A stretch of DNA of 64,000 nucleotides. Source: Sphingopyxis sp. H050. Lineage in GTDB: Bacteria; Pseudomonadota; Alphaproteobacteria; Sphingomonadales; Sphingomonadaceae. Positions 26,817-35,621 of this stretch are shown in pieces (position 1 is the stretch's first letter; each line of letters begins with the position of its first letter). Under the pieces are notes generated by a model, which saw only the letters and a program-made list of their open reading frames with translations, did no database searches and had not been told where the DNA came from. The position numbers and the translations under genes are program-made. The stretch spans positions 496,001 to 560,000 of the forward strand of contig NZ_LNRZ01000001.1 in assembly GCF_001468265.1 (NCBI RefSeq). The letters are read 5' to 3'.

Positions 26817-27440
26817 ATGAGCGCCAACAAGCGGGACACGCTCTATGACGAACTGTTATGCCGACTGATCTGCGGGAAATATCGCTTCGGCGATCGGATA
26901 ATCGTGAACGACCTCGCTGCGGAAACCGGTGCCAGCCGGCAACCGATCGGAGCTGCGCTAAATGCGCTGGCGGTAGAGGGATATGTCCGCGTCGTGCCTC
27001 AGGTCGGCTGTGATGTTGTCCATCCGAGTCCGGGAAGAATCGACGATTTTTTCCGCTGCCTCGTCCTTGTGGAGGAGGAATTTGCCGGCCTTGCGGCTGC
27101 GCGCGGCGAAGGAGGGCGACGGGCCATCATCGTCGCCATGCGCACACTCGCCAGTGAATGGGACGGCCTTGCGGATAGCGAAAAGCTCCTGCGAGGCAAG
27201 GAACTCCTGGACATTGTTCACGCGATGGCTGGATCGCCGCTCATAAACCAGAAATTCGGATCGTTAATCAGCATGGCGAATTTCTTCGTCATGCAATCCT
27301 CCGACACAGCGCCTGACTTGCGAGGATTTCAGGACCGGCTGAACGGACTGATCGAAAATGTGTCCGCAGGAGATGTGGAAGGATCCAAAGCCGCCGCCCG
27401 GATCCACATCGAGGGTCTGGCGAAATCCTGTCTCTCTTGA
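26817..27440 (+). CDS. GntR-family transcriptional regulator
   Basis: About 207 aa: an N-terminal GntR winged helix (LLCRLICGKYRFGDRIIVNDLAAETGASRQPIGAALNALAVEGYVRVVPQVGCDV) and a shorter ligand-binding region resembling FCD but without an obvious full set of metal-binding His residues. ATG 26817 (MSANKRD) is preferred, since the helix-turn-helix begins soon after it. An in-frame start at 26739 overlaps the CoA-transferase end. Probably controls the upstream transferase or the neighbouring transporter gene. Confidence 0.82.
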   Translation: MSANKRDTLYDELLCRLICGKYRFGDRIIVNDLAAETGASRQPIGAALNALAVEGYVRVVPQVGCDVVHPSPGRIDDFFRCLVLVEEEFAGLAAARGEGGRRAIIVAMRTLASEWDGLADSEKLLRGKELLDIVHAMAGSPLINQKFGSLISMANFFVMQSSDTAPDLRGFQDRLNGLIENVSAGDVEGSKAAARIHIEGLAKSCLS

Positions 27441-27748
27441 TGCAATTGCCATTATGTTCTGGAGCCGCGGTAGGTTCGGTTCCGACTGAACTTCGGCGTC
27501 CCCTCCCGCCACGGCGCTTGGAGCGCTCCGCCGAGGGCCGAAGCACATCAATATCTCGCCCGAGCTCCTCGATGTCCATGACGAGGCCGGCATGTCGCTG
27601 GAGCACCCGACAGTCTTCGCGATTCCGTCAGCCCGCTCAGCGGAAATTGTGAAGCATTGCGGTCTCGTGTGTCAGCCGACCGCGCGTTCGCAGCCATAGT
27701 TGACGAGTGCTTTGGTGAGCGGACCAGACGCTACCGGGCCATAAACGA
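27441..27748 (+). pseudogene. probable decayed 3' end of an unidentified gene
   Basis: No intact gene occupies this 308-bp gap. In the + strand one frame reads NFGVPSRHGAWSAPP, and after a one-base shift another reads HINISPELLDVHDEAG and SLEHPTVFAIPSARSA before a stop at 27698. The composition looks protein-like rather than random, so this may be the frameshifted tail of a lost enzyme. I cannot name the family. Confidence 0.3.
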
Positions 27749-28378
27749 TTATTGCCGCTCGCTTCCAGTCGACAGAAAGGCTCTGCATACTTCCCGTAGA
27801 TCATCCTGCCCGGCCGCCAGCATCGCATCGCCAATCAGGTAGGAGTAGATGAGAAACGCCCGTGGCCGGGCATCATCTGCCGATATCCCAGAGGCTGCGA
27901 CCACAGATTGGAAATAGAGGAGGCGATGGTGATCGATTTCCCTCATCGTTTGGGAGGCGCGGAGATCATCATAAGCCCAAAGCCGAAAGCCTGCCTCGAT
28001 GCGCGCCCGTCGTTTGGCGCGATCGGAGGTTGAGATGGCAAAGACGCGGGCCAGGCGATCGAGGGGCGGCTCGTTGATTGCACTCAGTTCTGCAATCACC
28101 TGCAAGGTGGAAATCCGGCGCCAATGGGCAAGAAGTTCGTCCAGAAACGCCTCGCGTGACCGGAAAAGGACATAGAAACTGCCCTTGGTGACGCCAAGAT
28201 CAGCGGCAAGGCGGTCAATCCTCACCCGCTCCACACCACCGATCGCCATCGCGTCCAGCGCTGCCTCAAACCAGTGATCTTCGTCGAGCTTGCGCTTGGG
28301 ACCGCGCTTCAGTGCGCGAGAAGGAGGCGTACCGTCGCCTTCGCGCCCCGCGCGCTTGATTGATCGGGTACCGGACAT
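27749..28378 (-). CDS. TetR-family transcriptional regulator
   Basis: A 209 aa regulator with a basic N-terminal tail and the TetR helix-turn-helix (ALDAMAIGGVERVRIDRLAADLGVTKGSFYVLFRSREAFLDELLAHW), followed by an all-helical ligand domain. It is divergent from a TonB receptor gene and probably represses it and the hydrolase gene behind it until their substrate is present. Confidence 0.9.
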   Translation of the reverse strand: MSGTRSIKRAGREGDGTPPSRALKRGPKRKLDEDHWFEAALDAMAIGGVERVRIDRLAADLGVTKGSFYVLFRSREAFLDELLAHWRRISTLQVIAELSAINEPPLDRLARVFAISTSDRAKRRARIEAGFRLWAYDDLRASQTMREIDHHRLLYFQSVVAASGISADDARPRAFLIYSYLIGDAMLAAGQDDLREVCRAFLSTGSERQ

Positions 28379-28580
28379 AGCGGCCTGCCTATCGGACTGC
28401 TGTCCGGACGGTCAAGTTATCATATATACTTAGAGGAATGGATTAATCGGCTTCGTCGGCATACGCCCGATGCTGAAGGTGCCGATCGTCATTTTCCTAG
28501 GAACATACGAAGTTGACGACTCGTTCACCTCGGCGTACGAGTTTCTCATACCATATAGAATCAATTAGGGGAGAGGGTAG
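28379..28580. promoter_or_regulatory. divergent promoter region of tetR and TonB receptor gene
   Basis: A 202-bp region with AT-rich stretches (TTATCATATATACTTAGA near 28417-28434), unlike the GC-rich surroundings, suitable for promoters. Imperfect repeats of the form ATACGAAGTT and TACGAGTTT occur around 28505-28550 and might be TetR operators. A GGGGAGAGGG ribosome binding site precedes ATG 28581. Confidence 0.4.
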
Positions 28581-30917
28581 ATGATCATTCTGGGAAAAGC
28601 CGTGCGTGCGGTCATTATTGCCGGCGTGGCCTCGGGAGCCGTCGCGGCTGCACATGCGCAGGAGGGGGCGCCTGCCAGGACAGAAAGTGCGGCGGCGGCG
28701 GACGACGGTAGCGAGATCGTTGTCACGGCTCGTCGCCGCGAGGAAACTCTCATCAATGTCCCGATCGCGATCACCGCGTTCAGCGGGGAAAAGCTCGAAG
28801 CACAGGGCGCGATCGACATTACCGATTTGTCGAACGTCACGCCCAACGTCACCCTCGAGGCGTCGCGCGCAACCAACTCGACGCTGACTGCGTTCATTCG
28901 CGGCGTCGGGCAGCAAGATCCCGTCTCGGGTTTCGAGCAGGGTGTGGGCATCTATCTCGACGACGTGTATCTGAATCGTCCCCAGGCTGCCGTTCTTGAT
29001 ATTTATGAAGTAGAACGGATCGAAATCCTTCGAGGACCGCAGGGAACGCTCTATGGCCGCAATACCGTCGGCGGCGCGGTCAAATATGTCACCAAGAAGC
29101 TTCCCGACGAAGCCGAGATCAACCTGCGAGCCGCCTACGGAAGCTACGATCAGCGTGACGCGGTAGTAAGCGCGAGCATGCCCGTCGATTCAGGCCGTAT
29201 CCTTCGTGTCGGTGGCGCGTTCGCATCGCTCAATCGGGACGGTTTCGGCGATAATCTGACGACCGGCTTGGACAATTACGATAAAAAGGTGATCGCGGCT
29301 CGCGGGACCGCCGAGGTGCACGGAGATCAGATCTTCGCCCGGCTCACCGGCGACTATACCCATGACATGTCGAATCCGAGGGGAGGGCACAGGCTGATCG
29401 TGAGCCAGCTTACCGGCGCGCCCGTCTTGTCCGATGTTTATGACACGCGAGGAGCTCTCAACACCCCAAAGCAGGACGTCGAAGCGTGGGGCGCGTCGCT
29501 CTTCCTCGAGGCGCGTCCGGCTGACAGCATCATGTTCCGGTCCATCACGGCATACCGTGCTGACAAATCGGCAGGCCCGATCGATTTCGACGCGCTCCCA
29601 TCGGAAGATACGGACGTTCCGGGGCTATATGACAATACGCAGTTCAGTCAGGAAATTCAGCTGCTGATCGACACCGATCGCTTTCACGGTCTGATCGGCG
29701 GCTACTATCTCGACGCATCGGCGCTGACGCAGTTCGATGCGCGCATCTTCACAACTGTGCCGACCCTTGCGGCATATACGAGCGCAGACGTGCGGACCAA
29801 CACGCTCGCCGCCTTTGGCGATTTTACATATGACTTCTCTGATCAGTTCAGCTTGTCGGTCGGCGGGCGCTACACGTGGGATGAACGTAAAGCCCAGATA
29901 CTTCGCCAGAATTATCTCGGCGGCGGATCTACTGTCTTTGGCGGCGCGGGCGTGCCGCTGGGCGGTCCGTCGACCAATTTCAGGGGACGTAGTGTGTTCA
30001 GCAAGTTCACGCCCCGCGCCTCGATCAGCTTCAAGCCGACGCCCGATCACAATCTTTACGCCAGTTACTCCCAGGGCTTCAAAGGGGGCGGTTTCGATCC
30101 ACGCGGGGTTGGCGCGAACGCACCGGACCTGAATGGAAACGGCGTCCGGGAAAATGACGAGGTCGCCGCGTTCCTGAGCTTCGCACCCGAGTCGGTCGAC
30201 AGCTACGAAATCGGCTACAAGGGCGCCCTTTTCGACCGGCGACTGACGCTGGCGCTCGCAGCATTTCATGCCGATTACAAGAATGTCCAGATTCCCGGAT
30301 CGGTCGGCTGCACGGTCGCCGGCGTGCCAAGCTTCTGCGGCGTCGTGAGCAACGCGGGCAAGGCTCGGTTTCGCGGCGTAGAGGCGGAAGCAAATGTCCG
30401 GCTCCCCGGCGGCTTCAGCCTCGCCGGGACGCTCGGCTATATCGATGCCGAGTACAAGGAGTATGTGACGCTCGTGGCGGGAGCGCCCGTGGATGTCGCA
30501 GATTTCCGGCAGGTACAGAATACGCCGAAGTGGACCTCGAGCGTTACGGCTGCCAATCTGATGCCAGTCGGTGACGGGAGCATAAACGCGTCTGCCACCT
30601 GGTCGTATCGTTCGAAGACTTACCAGTTTGAGATTCCCAACCCGTTCCTCGATCAGGACGGCTACTCCCTGTTCGACGCCAATCTCGTGTACCGCGCGCC
30701 GGGCGGGCGCTGGTCGGTCGGCCTCCACGGCAAGAATCTGCTCGACAAGCGCTACAAGACGTCGGGTTACACATTCATGGCAGTTGACGCCCGCACGGGC
30801 GCCTTGCTCCGCAATGCGTCCGGGAATCTCATACCCGCTCTCGGAAGGGAAGGGACGCTTACAGCATTCTACGGCAATCCTCGCCAGATATTTGTCGCAG
30901 CGTCGGTGAAGTTTTGA
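28581..30917 (+). CDS. TonB-dependent outer-membrane receptor
   Basis: A 778 aa receptor: signal peptide ending at AAHAQ, a TonB-box-like EIVVTARRREE, a plug domain (LSNVTPNVTLEASR, IYEVERIEILRGPQGTLYGRNTVGGAV) and a 22-strand barrel ending in aromatic residues (FVAASVKF). The spelling of the TonB box and plug is that of the large sphingomonad receptor family that imports aromatics, oligosaccharides and other hydrophobic or bulky substrates. Its partner gene is the alpha/beta hydrolase that follows. The substrate cannot be inferred. Confidence 0.95.
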   Translation: MIILGKAVRAVIIAGVASGAVAAAHAQEGAPARTESAAAADDGSEIVVTARRREETLINVPIAITAFSGEKLEAQGAIDITDLSNVTPNVTLEASRATNSTLTAFIRGVGQQDPVSGFEQGVGIYLDDVYLNRPQAAVLDIYEVERIEILRGPQGTLYGRNTVGGAVKYVTKKLPDEAEINLRAAYGSYDQRDAVVSASMPVDSGRILRVGGAFASLNRDGFGDNLTTGLDNYDKKVIAARGTAEVHGDQIFARLTGDYTHDMSNPRGGHRLIVSQLTGAPVLSDVYDTRGALNTPKQDVEAWGASLFLEARPADSIMFRSITAYRADKSAGPIDFDALPSEDTDVPGLYDNTQFSQEIQLLIDTDRFHGLIGGYYLDASALTQFDARIFTTVPTLAAYTSADVRTNTLAAFGDFTYDFSDQFSLSVGGRYTWDERKAQILRQNYLGGGSTVFGGAGVPLGGPSTNFRGRSVFSKFTPRASISFKPTPDHNLYASYSQGFKGGGFDPRGVGANAPDLNGNGVRENDEVAAFLSFAPESVDSYEIGYKGALFDRRLTLALAAFHADYKNVQIPGSVGCTVAGVPSFCGVVSNAGKARFRGVEAEANVRLPGGFSLAGTLGYIDAEYKEYVTLVAGAPVDVADFRQVQNTPKWTSSVTAANLMPVGDGSINASATWSYRSKTYQFEIPNPFLDQDGYSLFDANLVYRAPGGRWSVGLHGKNLLDKRYKTSGYTFMAVDARTGALLRNASGNLIPALGREGTLTAFYGNPRQIFVAASVKF

Positions 30918-30922
30918 GGCAG

Positions 30923-31816
30923 ATGGCAATCGAAAGCGCAGTGCGCGAGATTGGCTATGTCGATCGCTGGTGGCTGTCGCGTGACGGTCTCGAGCTGTAC
31001 GCGCGCGACTATGAAGCCGCGGCCGGCGCAGCGCGGTTGCCGGTGGTTTGCCTTCACGGACTTACCCGCAATTCGAGTGATTTCGAACTTCTGGCGCCGC
31101 AGCTTGCGGCCGAAGGCCGCCGGGTGATCGTGCCGGATGTCCGCGGCAGGGGCAAATCGGCAAGAAGCCCCGACGCGGGTCGCTACGCCGTCCCTACCTA
31201 TGCTCGTGACTTGCTGGCGCTTCTCGACGCTCTGGGCATAGGCCGCGCGATATTTGTCGGAACATCTATGGGCGGGCTCATAACCATGGCGATCGGCGGG
31301 CTGCGGCGGCGCGTTGTTGCTGCGGCGGTCTTGAACGACGTAGGGCCGGAGATTGCTCAGGAAGGTATAGATCGGATTACAGGATACGCCGGAAAGGCGG
31401 AAGCTATCCGAAATTGGGATGAAGCGTCCGCCTATATGCAAAGGATCATGGCGGATGCTTTCCCGCAAGGCGGGCGCGCCGACTGGGATTTGATGGCCCG
31501 CCGTGGATTTCGTACCAATGCGGACGGCAGTCTTGAACTTGACTATGATCCGGAAATTCGAAAGCCGCTTAGCGCCCAGCCCGTCAAGCGCTCGTCCTGG
31601 ATCGCTTGGTGGCTCTTTCGAAGACTTGCCAGACGTCCGGTCTTGTTAATGCGGGGTGAGCATTCGGATCTGGTTACCGCAGCGATCGCCGCGAAGATGC
31701 AGCGTTCGGCTCCATCTATCACGGTGGCCGAAATCGCAGGTGTCGGGCATGCTCCGATGCTGAGCGAACCGGACGCCGAAAGGGCTCTGTTCGACTTCCT
31801 ACAGCCGCTACCCTGA
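30923..31816 (+). CDS. alpha/beta hydrolase
   Basis: About 297 aa with the nucleophile elbow GTSMGG, an oxyanion HG (CLHGLTRNSSDFE), an acid in RGEHSDLV and the catalytic His in GVGHAPML. It has no signal peptide, so it acts in the cytoplasm. It starts 6 bp after the TonB receptor stop codon and is probably co-transcribed, which suggests that the imported compound is an ester, lactone or amide. The closest look is to general hydrolases and esterases; specificity is unknown. Confidence 0.88.
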   Translation: MAIESAVREIGYVDRWWLSRDGLELYARDYEAAAGAARLPVVCLHGLTRNSSDFELLAPQLAAEGRRVIVPDVRGRGKSARSPDAGRYAVPTYARDLLALLDALGIGRAIFVGTSMGGLITMAIGGLRRRVVAAAVLNDVGPEIAQEGIDRITGYAGKAEAIRNWDEASAYMQRIMADAFPQGGRADWDLMARRGFRTNADGSLELDYDPEIRKPLSAQPVKRSSWIAWWLFRRLARRPVLLMRGEHSDLVTAAIAAKMQRSAPSITVAEIAGVGHAPMLSEPDAERALFDFLQPLP

Positions 31817-32441
31817 TATTTCGCTCAGGCCAAATATGAACGTACATCCCCGGCCGGTGTGGAGGATCACGCGCTTGTCAGGTAGATCATTCCGCGAAAT
31901 ACCGGGTCGGTGAACTCGACTCCGCCAGCGTCGACGGCCTGTTCTATCGCTCTGCTGCAAGCCTTCTCGAACGACCGGTCTTCGGCCCGCTCCGCGAGAT
32001 GCACGCCCGATTCCTATTGTGCCTCTCGAGTGACGCAAACCCGCTGGGTTCGCTTCCGGGCTCGAATTTGGCGCAGCCGCCGCTATGCTCGGCCCCAGCG
32101 CGCATCGGCGTCGCCCTGCCGCGTCTTGCCACCCGGAAGGGCCATGGCTCGCCCCACTCCCATTGCAGGTCCTGAACATCTTGCCGAAATCTTGCGATGC
32201 ACGGGTAGGATCCATCGCGCTGCACTGGTGCAGCTTCGCCTGTATAAGTCATAATGGCAACGGCACGAACCTGCTCGGGCCAACACTGTCGTGTGCGCGA
32301 CTTTCAGGGCTGCCCGATCTTTGATCCGCCTCGCGACGACCATTGGCATCGGGAGCCAGTCGCCAGCGCGAGATTTTCACGGGGCAAATCCCATCCGTCC
32401 TGCAGCCGCATCCACCGCGCGCGCCCCCGCAGAATCGGCGG
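31817..32441 (-). pseudogene. gene-free 625 bp with decayed coding remnants
   Basis: No intact gene fits here. On the minus strand a stretch reads LAERAEDRSFEKACSRA, IEQAVDAGGVEFTDPV and FRGMIYLTSA, then stops near 31875, which looks like a genuine C-terminus. Its upstream frame is closed by a stop and a frameshift, and a possible N-terminal part (MTYTGEAAPVQRDGSYPC) starts at 32252 in another frame. It likely marks a junction between the TetR/TonB unit and the alginate locus. The family is not recognised. Confidence 0.35.
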
Positions 32442-35400
32442 TTAGAACTTCACGCTGACCCCTGCGGTAACGCGGCGATCGGTAAGCCCCTGGAAGCAAA
32501 GCAGTGCCTTGTTGTTGACGCAGTACTGGTTCTGGTCGCCGCGCAGCAGGTTGATGCCCTCGACCCCGACATTGATATTGTCGGTGATGTCATAGTTGAT
32601 GCTGGCGTTGAGCTGTCCGCGCGCACCGTTGATCAGCGGCAGGCCGAAGAAGAAGGGGTCGTTCGACACATAGCTCGACCGCCATGTGTAGCGCAGACGC
32701 GCGTTCAACCCATATTTGTCGTAGAAAAGCGTCGCGTTATAGGCATATTTCGACAGGTTGGTCAGCGTGATCAGGTCGCGCGAATTCGGGAATCCGAGCT
32801 GGGTGAACACAGTCCGCGGGCCGTCGGCGACGCGATATTCGCGCGCAGAGCCGCCGGTCTTCTGATAGGTGAAATTGCCGATCACGCCGAAGCCCGAGGC
32901 GAAACCGAGCGTGTCTTCCCACGCCGACAGATCGTGCTGGAAGGCGACCTCGATCCCCGTCTGCGTCGTGCTTCCGGGCACGTTGAAGGTCGAACTGCGC
33001 GGCACGCAGATGCCGACGCCCTGGACCGGATTGTTGATGTTGCGATTGGCGATCGGGTTGTAGATGCCGCCGCCGGGGCAGGCGGGGTCGATCGAGATGT
33101 TGAGATTGCCGTTGGCATCGAGATTCGGCGCCGGATCTTCCTGCCGCTGCGCGAACAAATTGGTGCGGCTCTTGTGGAAGAAGCCGATGCTGACCAGGCT
33201 CGACGGCGCGAAATAATATTCGCCCGACAGGTCGAACGACCACACCGCCTCGGGAACCAGATCGGGGTTGCCGACCGCGACCGGCGTGTTCGCGCCCGTC
33301 CCGAAGGAGAAGGAAGTCGACAGCGTGTCGAAATTGGGCCGGCGGATATCGCGCGCGATGCCGGCGCGGACGAGCAATTTGTCCGCGGGCTCGAGCACCA
33401 GGCTGAATCGCGGCAGCAGGAAATTATAATTGCTCTTCGCCACCGTCTGGCCGGTGACCGTGCCGTTGGCAATATTGTTGCCGGTCGACGACAACCTGGT
33501 GCGCAGCCAGCGGAAGCCCGCGTTGCCGCGCACCGGCATGCCCGCGATTTCGCCCTCCATATTCGCCTGAAAATAGGCGGCGTTGGTCGTCTCCTTGATG
33601 CTGAAGAAGCCCGCGAAGGATTCGGTCGGCGTCGCGAGCGAGGCGACCGCGGGGCCCTGCGTGCGCGCGGCATTGCTCGCCGCAATCGCTTCGTTGAGCG
33701 CCGCGAGGACGCTCGCCGGATCGCGGAAGGCGAGGCCGCCGTCGATCAGCAGGAAGTCGGGGAAATAGAGCCGGCGCCCGTCGGCGGCGTTGAAGTTGCT
33801 CGGCCCCGGTATCAGGATGTCGGAGAAGAGGTCGCCCGACGGCCGGTTCCACGCGGTGGTGGTATTGGTCAGGCTGACATTGTTCGAAAATTCGCTGTTC
33901 TCGGCCGAGGTGCGGTTCCAGCGCCAGCCGAAGTCGATCGAGGTCACGAAGGGGTTGAGGTCGGTGGTGTCGTAGGTGAAGTCGAGCCGCGCCGCGCGTT
34001 CCTGGTTATCGGTAGAATTGGCGCCTTGGGTGACCTGCTGCAGTTGATAGTTTGCCGGGTCCAGTAGTTCGGCGGTCGATGGGGCGAAGGGGCTCGCCTG
34101 GTCGATCCCAAACTGCAACGTCCCATTCCTGAGGTCGAATTCGAGCGGTACGCCATTATCGATACTTCGCCCGATAACCGGCTGCGGTCCGCGCGGGTTG
34201 ATGAAGTCGAGGGTCGTCGAAAAGTTCGGGAAGTCCGACTTTGAAGTGGAAAGCGAAGCTTCCGCCCGCATATGCAATTTTTCGGTGATCTGCCACTCGG
34301 TTCCGAGGTCGAACACACGGCTTTTGGTCACTCGGGCGCCAGTGTCGCTCGACATCCTGAGATTCGGGTCGATGACCGTTCCCGTCGAACCGCCGATCCC
34401 TATCGTGCCGGCAACTGCAGCCTGTACCGAGCCGAGATCTATGGGGCCGTTCGGGCCGTCGAGCGTTCCGAAATCGACGGTCTCGAAATCGGTATTGTTC
34501 ATAGCGTCGACCACGGAAGGCGTCGCGGTGCCCGACACCTGGACGCGGTGGCTTTGTTGCCCACGCTGCTGGTTGTTCAGCGTCGCGTCGAAATAGAATT
34601 TGAGATCGTCGTTGGGCTTCCACTCCAGCGCGGCGGTGCCGTTGTACGTCTCATATTCGAGATTTTCGAGTCCTTGCTGCAGGAACTGGATACGGAGAAA
34701 CGGGAAGGCTTCTGCGCTAGGGCCCGATCCGGGAAGAACAACGGCGTCGCGATCGACGCGCGGTCGAAACGACGCGACGTCCTGCCGCGCATAGCTGCCG
34801 CTCACCACGATGCCAATCTCGCCGATGCCGGTATCCCACCGGTTGCCGAGAGTCGCCGAGAGGCGCGGAAGCGTCGTTTTCGACAGGTCGCTGTTTTCCA
34901 TCTGCGCGCGTGCGGCGATCAGCGGGTCCTTAAGGTCGAGCGGACGGATCGTGCGCAGGTTGATCGTGCCGCCGACCGATCCCTCGATCGTCTGAGCGGT
35001 CGGGACCTTGGTGACCTCGACAGAGGCAATCAACGCTGCCGGAAGATCCTCGAAGCTGATGCCCGAGCGGCCGGCGCCCGATCCGACAGTCGATACGCCA
35101 TTGATCTCGGTGCGGTTGGCGTCGGTGCCGCGGATCTGCACGGCATTGCCGACGCCGGCCTGGCGCGTGATCTGGACCCCGGTGACATTTTCCAGCACTT
35201 CGGCGAGGTTCTGGTCGGGCAGCTTGCCGATGTCCTCGGCCTGGATGACCTCGACGATATTGTCCGAGGTGCGTTTCTCGCCCAGCGCGGTGGCAAGGGA
35301 GCTGCGGATGCCGGTGACGACGATCGCTTCATCGCCTGTCTCGTCTGTACCGTGCGCCTCTGTGCCCTGCGCAAACGCAGGGACGGCGAGCATCGCGAGC

Positions 35401-35474
35401 GCGGTCGAACCCAGCAGCGCCGCCGCGAAATTGATGTTGCCGCGCGAACCGCGCACGAGGCTGCCCCGAATCAT
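32442..35474 (-). CDS. TonB-dependent receptor (oligosaccharide type), probable alginate oligomer importer
   Basis: About 1010 aa, the long CarbT-like class: signal peptide ending at PAFAQ, plug with IVVTGIRSSLATALGEKR, SDNIVEVIQAEDIGKLPDQNLAEVLENVTGVQITR and a long barrel ending VTAGVSVKF. The in-frame ATG at 35495 is less likely than 35474, which follows AGGGAGAG. It is divergent from the PL6 lyase gene, with two operator-like sites between. In sphingomonads such receptors import alginate oligomers; the link here is through context. Confidence 0.93.
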   Translation of the reverse strand: MIRGSLVRGSRGNINFAAALLGSTALAMLAVPAFAQGTEAHGTDETGDEAIVVTGIRSSLATALGEKRTSDNIVEVIQAEDIGKLPDQNLAEVLENVTGVQITRQAGVGNAVQIRGTDANRTEINGVSTVGSGAGRSGISFEDLPAALIASVEVTKVPTAQTIEGSVGGTINLRTIRPLDLKDPLIAARAQMENSDLSKTTLPRLSATLGNRWDTGIGEIGIVVSGSYARQDVASFRPRVDRDAVVLPGSGPSAEAFPFLRIQFLQQGLENLEYETYNGTAALEWKPNDDLKFYFDATLNNQQRGQQSHRVQVSGTATPSVVDAMNNTDFETVDFGTLDGPNGPIDLGSVQAAVAGTIGIGGSTGTVIDPNLRMSSDTGARVTKSRVFDLGTEWQITEKLHMRAEASLSTSKSDFPNFSTTLDFINPRGPQPVIGRSIDNGVPLEFDLRNGTLQFGIDQASPFAPSTAELLDPANYQLQQVTQGANSTDNQERAARLDFTYDTTDLNPFVTSIDFGWRWNRTSAENSEFSNNVSLTNTTTAWNRPSGDLFSDILIPGPSNFNAADGRRLYFPDFLLIDGGLAFRDPASVLAALNEAIAASNAARTQGPAVASLATPTESFAGFFSIKETTNAAYFQANMEGEIAGMPVRGNAGFRWLRTRLSSTGNNIANGTVTGQTVAKSNYNFLLPRFSLVLEPADKLLVRAGIARDIRRPNFDTLSTSFSFGTGANTPVAVGNPDLVPEAVWSFDLSGEYYFAPSSLVSIGFFHKSRTNLFAQRQEDPAPNLDANGNLNISIDPACPGGGIYNPIANRNINNPVQGVGICVPRSSTFNVPGSTTQTGIEVAFQHDLSAWEDTLGFASGFGVIGNFTYQKTGGSAREYRVADGPRTVFTQLGFPNSRDLITLTNLSKYAYNATLFYDKYGLNARLRYTWRSSYVSNDPFFFGLPLINGARGQLNASINYDITDNINVGVEGINLLRGDQNQYCVNNKALLCFQGLTDRRVTAGVSVKF

Positions 35475-35515
35475 CCCACTCTCCCTATTCGGCATTGTTT
35501 TGCGGGACGCTCGCT

Positions 35516-35590
35516 TTGTCAGACCAATATGTCAACCTTTATTACATACCGCAAACCAGTTGATATTGTCATACCTCTTGTATAGACCAC
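35516..35590. promoter_or_regulatory. GntR/FadR-type operators in the alginate divergent promoter
   Basis: TTGTCAGACCAA at 35516-35527 and TTGTCATACCT at 35566-35576 share the pattern TTGT-N3-ACC, which resembles FadR-subfamily operators (E. coli FadR, TGGTCCGACCA). A third, looser copy, TTGTATAGACCA at 35578-35589, has a 4-base spacer. The sites lie between the divergent TonB receptor and PL6 genes and match elements at 42886 and 46861-46884. Confidence 0.6.
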
Positions 35591-35621
35591 TTTCCGAGAA
35601 TCAAAAAAAGGGTGAGGTGAC

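Noticed and set aside
32343..34067. A 574-codon plus-strand open frame opposite the TonB receptor gene
   Set aside because: It is the complement of a well-supported receptor; its composition is low-complexity Arg/Glu/Ala and it has no ribosome binding site.
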